Position numbers and translations under genes: made by a program. Below are positions 1 through 5,150 of a stretch of DNA of 6,236 nucleotides, in pieces; within the stretch, counting starts at the first letter, position 1, and every line of letters starts with the position of its first letter. The notes beneath the pieces are model-generated. The model did no database searches. It saw nothing but the letters and a program-made list of their open reading frames with translations, and was not told the origin of the DNA. The DNA is from Actinomycetota bacterium (lineage in GTDB: Bacteria > Acidobacteriota > Blastocatellia > Chloracidobacteriales > Chloracidobacteriaceae): assembly GCA_013298335.1 (NCBI GenBank), contig JAAFHI010000221.1, positions 1-6,236 on the forward strand. The letters run 5' to 3'.

Positions 1-1505
1 CATTCGGGCTGCGCTACGAACGCAACACCGTGCCGGTGGATTCCGACCGGCGGATCGAACGGACCTTCAATTCGCCGGACGTCGCGGCCTTCATCGCGGC
101 GGAACGGGCGCGTCCGGGAGGGCGGTCCGGGCTGGCCGGGTTTCTCGCCGGTCGCACCGACATCTATTCGGGCGACGGAAACAATGTCGCGCCGCAGGTC
201 GGGTTTGCCTGGCAGCCGGGGCGAAGCGGGCGCTGGGTGGTACGCGGCGGCTACGGGGTGAACTTCGACATCATTCCCGGCGCGGTCATCAGCCAGTCGC
301 GCAACGTTTTCCCGTCGTTTCTGTCCGTCAATCTTCCGGCGTTCGAGCAGTTCGACGATTTTCTCAACGCGGTCGTGCTCGGGTTCGCCAACCCGGCCAG
401 CTTTGCCGCGCCGGGAACGCTGAACGGATACGACCGGGGCCGATTTCCCAATCCGGTTGCCTACCTGACCGATCCGGTGACCGGGCTGCCCTCGGCGGGC
501 GGCGTGGCCGGTCCGGCGTTCACCCTTCCGAACGCGCGTCTCCGCACGCCCTATTCGCAGCAGTTCAATCTGACGGTCGAGCGGGCGTTCGGGCGGAACG
601 TACTCGTCACCGGGGCCTATGTCGGCACCCGCGGGACGAAACTCCTGCGGCTGGCGACCCCGAACCTCGGCCCGAACGCCATCCCGGTCATCAGCGGTTT
701 TGCCGGAACGCCCTTCAACGTGTTCTTCGACCCGCTGTTTTCGGGTTCGATTACGCCGGTGAACCGGCCCTTCCCGCTGCTCGGTTCCTTTACTTCCATC
801 GAATCCGATGCGAATTCGACCTTCCACAGCCTGCAACTGACCGGCTTGAAACGGTTTGCGAACGGGTGGATGCTGGCGAGCGCCTATACCTGGTCGCACG
901 CGATTGATGACGTGAGCGATCTGTTCCGCCTCGGCGGCGCGGATGCGCTTCCTCAGAACAGTTTCGACCGGCGGGCGGAACGGGGAAGCGCGAATTTCGA
1001 TGTCCGCCACCGGTTCGTTTCCCACGCCGTCTGGGAACTGCCTTTTTCGGGGCGCTGGCTCGGCGGGTGGCGGGTCGCGGGCATTGCCACGTTCCAGAGC
1101 GGGCAGCCCTTTACCGTGACCGCGCCCTACGATGTGAACCTCGACGGCAACCTGACCGACCGGCCCGACTCGACCGCCGGGGTGCGGGTCGTGAATCAGG
1201 GCGCGGTGCGTTTGAGCACGACCGGGCAGTTCGAATCATTGCTGGCGGCGGTCGGTTCGAACGGACGGGTGGGCCGCAACGTCTTTCGCGGGCCGGGGCT
1301 GGCGAGCGTGGATTTCGCCGTCACGAAGACCTTCGCTTTTGATGACCGTCGGCAGCTCACCCTGCGGGCGGAACTGTTTAACGCCTTCAATCGGGCCAAT
1401 TACGGACTGCCGGTTCGGCAACTCGGATTCCCCGGATTCGGAACTTCGGTCGATACGCGGATATCGCCCCGGACCGTTCAATTCGGGGTTCGCTTCGACT
1501 TCTGA
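1..1505 (+). CDS. TonB-dependent receptor-like outer-membrane beta-barrel protein, C-terminal 500 residues (5' truncated by window edge)
   Basis: The reading frame is open to the left edge (first full codon at base 3, reading FGLRYERN), so the visible GTG at 30 is not the start. The 500 residues seen are barrel only. They show alternating amphipathic strands, each typical of acidobacterial Oar-like receptors: NVAPQVGFAWQP (about 61-72), NLTVERAFGRNVLVTGAY (about 189-206), YTWSHAIDD (295-303), FDVRHRF (332-338), GQPFTVT (367-373), ELFNAFNRANYG (457-468) and a last strand ending RFDF. A terminal Phe is the usual recognition signal for the BAM assembly machinery. Family members are commonly about 1000-1200 residues with an N-terminal carboxypeptidase-regulatory-like domain and a plug; both would lie outside the window. 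The role is outer-membrane transport or binding; the substrate cannot be told from the barrel. The segment NLDGNLTDRPD (about 379-389) is an Asp/Asn-rich loop. A repeat element begins seven bases after the stop codon, and no T-tailed terminator hairpin is seen there. Confidence 0.92.
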   Translation, partial: FGLRYERNTVPVDSDRRIERTFNSPDVAAFIAAERARPGGRSGLAGFLAGRTDIYSGDGNNVAPQVGFAWQPGRSGRWVVRGGYGVNFDIIPGAVISQSRNVFPSFLSVNLPAFEQFDDFLNAVVLGFANPASFAAPGTLNGYDRGRFPNPVAYLTDPVTGLPSAGGVAGPAFTLPNARLRTPYSQQFNLTVERAFGRNVLVTGAYVGTRGTKLLRLATPNLGPNAIPVISGFAGTPFNVFFDPLFSGSITPVNRPFPLLGSFTSIESDANSTFHSLQLTGLKRFANGWMLASAYTWSHAIDDVSDLFRLGGADALPQNSFDRRAERGSANFDVRHRFVSHAVWELPFSGRWLGGWRVAGIATFQSGQPFTVTAPYDVNLDGNLTDRPDSTAGVRVVNQGAVRLSTTGQFESLLAAVGSNGRVGRNVFRGPGLASVDFAVTKTFAFDDRRQLTLRAELFNAFNRANYGLPVRQLGFPGFGTSVDTRISPRTVQFGVRFDF

Positions 1506-1512
1506 TTTTTTG

Positions 1513-1596
1513 GCACTGTTCAGAGTCTTCCGCTTATGGTTTTTGAAAATTTGGACCGGTCATTCAAAGGCGCGGATGCGCCGCCAGAGAATAGCC
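1513..1596 (+). repeat. Repeat unit A, copy 1 (left arm of element A)
   Basis: This arm starts with actgttcagagtc (from 1515) and ends in a GC-rich block at 1569-1596 whose first part, ggcgcggatgcgcc, is itself a short palindrome with a four-base loop. The first 46 nt (1515-1560) match 4744-4790 at roughly 40 of 47 positions, with one gap. The last block matches 4822-4847 at 23 of 26 positions. It is therefore a member of a repeat family with three copies in this window. Confidence 0.85.
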
Positions 1597-1614
1597 CCAC
1601 CCGTGAGGGTGGGG
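1595..1614 (+). repeat. Perfect 8-bp hairpin with GTGA tetraloop
   Basis: ccccaccc (1595-1602) and gggtgggg (1607-1614) pair perfectly around gtga. As RNA this would be a GNRA-type tetraloop, a very stable cap. It lies inside element A just beyond the perfect 28-nt arm. There is no T-run after it, so an intrinsic terminator is not supported. It is followed directly by ggagg, five bases and an ATG at 1624. Confidence 0.75.
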
Positions 1615-1629
1615 GAGGTTGGCATGAAG

Positions 1630-1725
1630 CATTCGTGAGCCGCGCCAGCGGCGGCACATTCGTTTCCGTGCCGCGCCGTCGGCGCTCAGGGGGCAGGTAC
1701 CGAGCAAACCACGCCCTGACGGGCG
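1630..1725. repeat. Core of element A: diverged direct repeat and two short hairpins
   Basis: cattcgt followed shortly by gccgcgcc occurs twice (1630-1646 and 1657-1677), giving a diverged direct repeat of about 27-31 nt. Two perfect 5-bp hairpins follow: gcgcc-gtc-ggcgc at 1673-1685 and cgccc-tgac-gggcg at 1712-1725. The arrangement looks like a chain of stem-loops rather than coding DNA. Confidence 0.55.
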
Positions 1726-1726
1726 C

Positions 1727-1829
1727 GGCTATTCTCTGGCGGCGCATCCGCGCCTTTTCGGAATCAAACCCGCCGGTTCTGCCGAAACGGTTTTTCAATG
1801 GCCATAGGCGGAGAATTCTGAACCGGTGC
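1727..1829 (-). repeat. Repeat unit A, copy 2 (right arm of element A, inverted)
   Basis: Read on the minus strand, this copy begins at 1829, runs through ttcagaattctccgcctatg, and ends with the 28-nt block at 1727-1754 that is identical to copy 1. Between these it has a stretch absent from copy 1 (about 1755-1790). That stretch resembles the middle of copy 3 near 4799-4821: both contain gcgggt and then ccg before aggcgcg. Copy 1 therefore looks like a shortened version and copies 2 and 3 like the fuller unit. Confidence 0.75.
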
Positions 1830-2109
1830 TGACTTTTTATGTTTGAAAGCAGGTGAAGAAAATTACTGCTTGACCAATGGCGCGAAAGGTTTGTACCGTC
1901 ACTGAACCTATAAAAGTTGTGGCGTTCCCGACCTTTTTCGGAACGCAATCGCCGTTGATTCAGCCGTTTTTCGGAATGTGTTATCCATCGCGGTTTTTTC
2001 GGATTGCACCGGTTCATCCCCCGGTTATCGTTCAGGCGTTCGTGGACATTTCGATCCCTTTTTCATGTTGTCCCGCCTCCTTCGACACCCGACCGACCGG
2101 CGCTTTGCA
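1830..2109. other. Intergenic leader region upstream of the secreted protein gene
   Basis: No gene is supported here. The stretch is visibly richer in A and T than the coding regions. TTTTTCGGA occurs three times, at 1934-1942, 1967-1975 and 1995-2003 (start-to-start spacing 33 and 28 bases). The first copy overlaps an inverted repeat, cgttcc (1923-1928) with ggaacg (1940-1945). TTGACC at 1870 and TATAAA at 1909-1914 are promoter-like hexamers, but they are too far apart to form one promoter, so no promoter is claimed. The region could hold the promoter and operator sites of the gene starting at 2121. Confidence 0.4.
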
Positions 2110-2115
2110 GGGGAG
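2110..2115 (+). promoter_or_regulatory. Ribosome binding site deciding the start at 2121
   Basis: ggggag lies five bases before the ATG at 2121. The same frame is open upstream to a TTG at 2004. However, the 39 extra residues would hide the signal peptide and that TTG has no comparable purine-rich site. The ATG at 2121 is followed directly by a good signal peptide. Confidence 0.75.
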
Positions 2116-2120
2116 TGGAC

Positions 2121-4733
2121 ATGCGGGCAAAATTTCTTTTCATCCTCGGTTTCGTGATCTGCTTCGGGTATCTGTCGGTCTCGCCGGTGCGTGAAGCCGA
2201 GGCGCAATCGGGCTGTAGCTTTTCCCTTTCACGGAATGGGGATTCCTTTCCGGGAACGACCATCGCCGGCACCGTCACGCTGACGGCTTCGGACGCCTCC
2301 TGTGCCTGGACGGCCACGGGCATCCCGAGCTGGATTCAGGGATTCCCGACTTCGGGAAGCGGCACGACCGTCATCAACTACACGCTCACCCGCAACGACA
2401 CCAATGTCGAGCGGGAAGCCGCGATTACGATTGCCGGGCTGCGCTACCGCATTTCACAGGACGGGTGTCTTGCGCCCGAATCAGGCCGCTATCCGGCCAT
2501 CGTGACCGCGACCGTCGGAACCAATCTCACCATCAATCCGCTGGTGGCCCCGTTTGACGATGGGGTGTTGACCGTGACGTCGCCGAGTACGAACGGCGGC
2601 GGGGTCGTCTTTACCGGGACGGCGGAAGTGGACAACGGCGGGCAGATCCGGCTCCGGCGACTCGGGCCGGTCGGGACCTTCGTCATTACCCAGAACGTTT
2701 CGGACGATTGCGGCAATACCGGCGGTTCGCCGATCTTCACCCTCAACATCGTTCCCGCCGGGCAGCCGGTGAGCCCCACGATTTCGACCTTTTCACCTCT
2801 CTCGGCGGACATCGGCGATACCCTGACCGTGACCGGGAACAACTTCGTCACGGGCGAAACCACCATTTTCTTTGGGGACGTCGCCGCGCCCGCGACGGTG
2901 GTGTCGCCGACGCAATTGACCGTAACGGTGCCTGACGGTGCCTTCGGCGGTCCGCTTCAGATCTTTACCCGGCGCGGTTCGGCGGCTTCCGCGCAGTCAT
3001 TCGCGGTCGACGATTCGGGCGCTCCACCCACCATCACCGGACTGGACCGCGCTTCCGCTTCCGTCGGGCAGACCGTCACTGTTTCCGGGTCGAATTTCGT
3101 GGACGGTTCGACGCAGTTCCGCCTGAGCGAAGGCCAGGTCGTGAATCCCCAGGTGACCGGTTCGGATTCCGCGAGTTTTACCGTGTCGTCGGGGGCGATT
3201 ACCGGTCCGGTAACGGTTCTGACGCCCGCCGGAAGCGCGAAAAGCACCGCCAACCTCATCTCGCTCAACACGGTCGGCCAGAATTGCCCGCGTCCGTTCA
3301 GCAGCGTGACCGTCACGGTCGGCTCGACCGCGGTCGATCCCGGACAGACGGCGGTGATTCCCATCGACTTCAGCCAGGTCTGTCCGGGGCAGGGCGGAAA
3401 TGCCCTTCAGTTCGACATCGCGCTGAACGCCGCCGTGGTCAATATGGCCGGACCCTTCGGCGTCCAGCCGGGACCGGCGATTCCCGCGTCGCTCGTCGGG
3501 AATCTGACCGTCGTGCCCCATCCGACCAACCCCCATGCGGTCCGGGTGAGTTTGCCGAACACCGATCCGGCCATGAGTTTTGCCAACGGACGCTTTTGTA
3601 CCTTGAGCATCCCCACGCTGGCCCCGCCGGTGGGCGTGTCGTTCGGGGCTTCGCTCGTCCAACTCCGCAATGACGGCATTTTGAACACGTTCGTCATTCA
3701 AATCGGCGACGGTCCGATTCAGATCGGTTCGACGAGCGCCAATGGCGGCGACATTTCCGGCACGATCACCGTCGCGCCGGGGGCCGGGTGCGGCGTTCAA
3801 CTTGGCGCGACAACGGCCAGCGCACCCGGTGGTGGCGGGAACGGATCATTTTCACTTACAGCCCCCGGCGGCTGCGCGTGGGAAGCCCTCAGCAACGCGA
3901 CCTGGATCACCTTCCCGGTGACGCCCACCGGCGCGGGCAGCGGGAGCATCCAGTATGCCGTCGCGCTCAATCCGGGCGCGGCCCGAAGCGGCACCATCGC
4001 CATCGCGGGGCAGACCTTCACGATCAATCAGGCCGCACGCGGACTCGCCTCGGTCGGGGCGTTCCGTCCGTCGAACGGTTTTGTCTATCTCAGGAATTCG
4101 AACACCGCCGGGTTTGCCGACAGTGAGTTTTTCTACGGGCAGGCGGGCGACCGTCCGGTCGTCGGCGACTGGGACGGCAACGGAACCGACACCATCGGGA
4201 TTTATCGCAACGGAACCTTTTTCCTGCGCAATTCGAACTCGTCAGGATTCGCCGACCTCCAGTTTCCGTTCGGCGCGCCGGGCGATCTTCCGATTGCGGG
4301 CGACTGGGACGGCGACGGCGTGGACACCATCGGCATCGTGCGCGGCAATCAGGTCTTTCTGCGCAATTCCAACACCGCCGGAAACGCCGACCTTCAGTTT
4401 CCCTACGGCACGACCGGCGACACGCTCATCGCGGGCGACTGGAACGGCGACGGCGTGGACACCATCGGCGCGTTTCGTCCGACGAACGGCTTCGTCTATC
4501 TGCGGAACACCAACACGGGCGGCTTCGCGGATATTCAGTTCTTTTATGGGCAGGCGAGCGATGTTCCGGTCGTGGCCGACTGGAACGGCGACGGCGCGGA
4601 CACCATCGGGATCGTCCGCAACGCCGAATGGTTTCTGAGGAACACGAACACGAGCGGTTTCGCCGACCTTCAGTTTTTCTACGGCGTACCGACCGACATT
4701 CCGATTGCCGGAAACTGGTCCGGGCAGCCGTAG
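2121..4733 (+). CDS. Secreted multidomain BACON / IPT-TIG / cohesin-like protein with five C-terminal propeller-type repeats
   Basis: The product is 870 residues. Residues 1-28 are a Sec signal peptide: MRAK, a hydrophobic core, then AEA before Q29 as a signal peptidase I site. Domains as I read them: BACON-like 32-113 (C32, then CAW at 61-63, SWI, and a closing ITIAGLRYRISQDG); an unassigned beta-rich segment 116-212; two IPT/TIG domains, about 218-297 and 303-382, each with a TVTGNNF or TVSGSNF strand and a GG- or TGP-type turn; a cohesin-like domain about 394-552; and a second BACON-like domain 557-637 with the same Cys spacing (C557, CAW at 585-587). Five repeats occupy 645-870. All these modules are extracellular binding folds, and no enzyme motif is visible. 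There is no LPXTG, dockerin or type IX sorting domain and no transmembrane anchor, so the protein is probably exported or surface-associated. A role in adhesion, glycan binding or matrix is inferred. The gene stands alone. Confidence 0.87.
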   Translation: MRAKFLFILGFVICFGYLSVSPVREAEAQSGCSFSLSRNGDSFPGTTIAGTVTLTASDASCAWTATGIPSWIQGFPTSGSGTTVINYTLTRNDTNVEREAAITIAGLRYRISQDGCLAPESGRYPAIVTATVGTNLTINPLVAPFDDGVLTVTSPSTNGGGVVFTGTAEVDNGGQIRLRRLGPVGTFVITQNVSDDCGNTGGSPIFTLNIVPAGQPVSPTISTFSPLSADIGDTLTVTGNNFVTGETTIFFGDVAAPATVVSPTQLTVTVPDGAFGGPLQIFTRRGSAASAQSFAVDDSGAPPTITGLDRASASVGQTVTVSGSNFVDGSTQFRLSEGQVVNPQVTGSDSASFTVSSGAITGPVTVLTPAGSAKSTANLISLNTVGQNCPRPFSSVTVTVGSTAVDPGQTAVIPIDFSQVCPGQGGNALQFDIALNAAVVNMAGPFGVQPGPAIPASLVGNLTVVPHPTNPHAVRVSLPNTDPAMSFANGRFCTLSIPTLAPPVGVSFGASLVQLRNDGILNTFVIQIGDGPIQIGSTSANGGDISGTITVAPGAGCGVQLGATTASAPGGGGNGSFSLTAPGGCAWEALSNATWITFPVTPTGAGSGSIQYAVALNPGAARSGTIAIAGQTFTINQAARGLASVGAFRPSNGFVYLRNSNTAGFADSEFFYGQAGDRPVVGDWDGNGTDTIGIYRNGTFFLRNSNSSGFADLQFPFGAPGDLPIAGDWDGDGVDTIGIVRGNQVFLRNSNTAGNADLQFPYGTTGDTLIAGDWNGDGVDTIGAFRPTNGFVYLRNTNTGGFADIQFFYGQASDVPVVADWNGDGADTIGIVRNAEWFLRNTNTSGFADLQFFYGVPTDIPIAGNWSGQP
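4053..4730 (+). repeat. Five in-frame repeats of 45-47 codons (beta-propeller type)
   Basis: Units span residues 645-691, 692-736, 737-781, 782-828 and 829-870 of the secreted protein. Each runs IGxxR, then FLRNSNT, GFADLQF, a YG turn, DxPIAGDW and a DGDGxDT loop. Units 1-4 keep the Asp/Asn ligands of a calcium-type loop (for example D728, D730, D732, D735); unit 5 ends at NWSGQP, and the protein stops inside the loop. Units 1 and 4 are two residues longer (GFVYL insertion) and are identical at 35 of 47 positions. Units 2 and 3 share an almost identical stretch of nearly 40 nt across the GDWxGDGVDTIG codons, pointing to recent duplication or conversion. They resemble FG-GAP/VCBS-like repeats but are shorter than the usual 60-residue blade. 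Confidence 0.85.
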
Positions 4734-4743
4734 GGCCTGCGTA

Positions 4744-4847
4744 ACTGTTCAGAGTCCCCCGCTGATAGTTTTTTGAAATTTTGAACCGGTAATAAAGAGC
4801 GGGTCAAATGGACCGGGAACAGGCGCGAATGCGCCGGCAGAAAATAG
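4744..4847 (+). repeat. Repeat unit A, copy 3 (solitary)
   Basis: This copy begins ten bases after the stop codon of the secreted protein gene with the same actgttcagagtc as copy 1. It keeps ccggt at 4786-4790 and ends with ggcgcgaatgcgccggcag at 4822-4840 followed by aaaatag. No inverted partner is found downstream. Its end coincides with the start of the next element: the TA of aaaatag (4845-4846) is also the first TA of element B. It may be a half-element left after insertion and deletion; that history is inferred. Confidence 0.8.
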
Positions 4848-4907
4848 AGCGGTTTTCAGTTGAATGTGACCGGTAGCCCAATATCCAAAATGGCGAATGG
4901 GTTGCTG

Positions 4908-4970
4908 ATTGAATCTAGCCCACGTCCGGAGCGCTTTGGCGAGGACGTGGGGAAACCGATTGGATTCAAT
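4908..4970. repeat. Outer stem around the left REP-like hairpin
   Basis: attgaatc (4908-4915) and gattcaat (4963-4970) are perfect reverse complements and enclose the hairpin at 4919-4951, lengthening its foldable stem after a short internal loop. The right REP-like copy lacks an equivalent pair. Confidence 0.5.
4919..4951 (+). repeat. REP-like hairpin, copy 1
   Basis: A perfect 9-bp stem, cccacgtcc (4919-4927) with ggacgtggg (4943-4951), closes a 15-nt loop, ggagcgctttggcga. The loop contains the hexamer palindrome agcgct and is preceded outside the stem by ta-g. The inverted copy at 4992-5024 has an identical loop but a different stem, as expected for a structure under selection or copied by a structure-recognising enzyme. 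Confidence 0.8.
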
Positions 4971-4991
4971 TATTTATGACGAAACAGAAAA

Positions 4992-5024
4992 CCCGTAGCC
5001 TCGCCAAAGCGCTCCGGCTACGGG
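4992..5024 (-). repeat. REP-like hairpin, copy 2 (inverted)
   Basis: Stem cccgtagcc (4992-5000) with ggctacggg (5016-5024) encloses the 15-nt loop that is the exact reverse complement of the loop in copy 1. Read on the minus strand the stem is cccgtagcc, so four consecutive base pairs differ from copy 1, all with the pairing kept. Two such units head to head, 40 nt apart, resemble a BIME arrangement of REP elements. A REP-associated transposase (RAYT) gene is not in the window. Confidence 0.8.
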
Positions 5025-5125
5025 CTATACCCAATGCGCTATCCGCACGCCGGGAATGTGGATTGGTCGTATTCAAATGAAAACTGCTCTAAGGATAGTT
5101 TCAATCCTCCGGAAGAACCTGAAAC

Positions 5126-5146
5126 CCGATACCCGACACCCGACAC
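5126..5146. repeat. Heptamer tandem repeat, three copies
   Basis: ccgatac-ccgacac-ccgacac is three tandem 7-bp units with one C/T difference, ending four bases before the murJ stop codon. On the minus strand it is the start of the murJ 3' untranslated region. The sequence is short and may vary by slippage. Confidence 0.7.
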
Positions 5147-5150
5147 CTTT

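Larger units (their letters stand above)
1513..1829. repeat. Inverted-repeat element A (about 317 bp), non-coding, MITE-like or structured
   Basis: The two ends are imperfect inverted repeats: 1513-1549 matches the reverse complement of 1791-1829, sharing gcac, ttcaga, tccgc, tatgg and ttgaaaa in order. Further in, 1569-1596 and 1727-1754 are a perfect 28-nt inverted repeat. The space between holds a run of small hairpins (1595-1614, 1673-1685, 1712-1725) and a diverged direct repeat. No protein of plausible composition is encoded on either strand. The structure fits a non-autonomous inverted-repeat element or a structured RNA/DNA element placed right after the stop of the receptor gene. No clear target-site duplication is visible at the ends. 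Mobility is inferred; the inverted repeats themselves are seen directly. Confidence 0.8.
4845..5091. mobile_element. Element B: 247-bp MITE-like element with 27-nt terminal inverted repeats and TA ends
   Basis: Positions 4845-4871 and the reverse complement of 5065-5091 agree at 23 of 27 positions (both begin tagagc, then gttttca, ttgaat, gacc). The inside is also largely palindromic: an outer weaker pair near 4892-4902 and 5028-5040, and two REP-like hairpins in opposite orientation. No coding sequence is present. TA at both termini fits the TA target preference of IS630/Tc1-mariner-type transposases, which makes a non-autonomous relative plausible. Alternatively it is a large BIME-type palindrome. 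It sits between convergent genes, 60 bp from the murJ stop, where it could also end transcription in both directions. Confidence 0.65.

Noticed and set aside
1595..1620. Intrinsic terminator of the receptor gene
   Set aside because: The hairpin is stable, but it is followed by GGAGG rather than a T-run and lies about 90 bases after the stop.
1870..1914. Sigma-70 promoter from TTGACC and TATAAA
   Set aside because: The hexamers are separated by 33 bases, far from the usual 16-18, and neither has a good partner at the right distance.
1520..2017. Open frame of 165 codons on the minus strand across the intergenic gap
   Set aside because: It runs through the inverted-repeat element and the low-GC leader, has no ribosome site and gives an Arg/Pro-rich product with no recognisable motif. 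It is open by chance.
2004..2120. Upstream TTG start for the secreted protein
   Set aside because: It would place 39 residues before a clear signal peptide, whereas ATG 2121 has ggggag at the right spacing.
2997..3800. Minus-strand frame of 267 codons
   Set aside because: Composition is rich in Arg, Gly, His and Asp, with no domain or start signal, antisense to a well-supported gene. GC-rich third-position effect.
3955..4638. Plus-strand frame of 227 codons inside the secreted protein gene
   Set aside because: It is the shadow of the repeated, GC-rich propeller codons: Arg/Ser/Pro-rich with repeats that simply mirror the real frame.
4919..5024. CRISPR-like repeat pair
   Set aside because: Only two copies, in opposite orientation, each self-complementary; no regular spacers and no cas gene.
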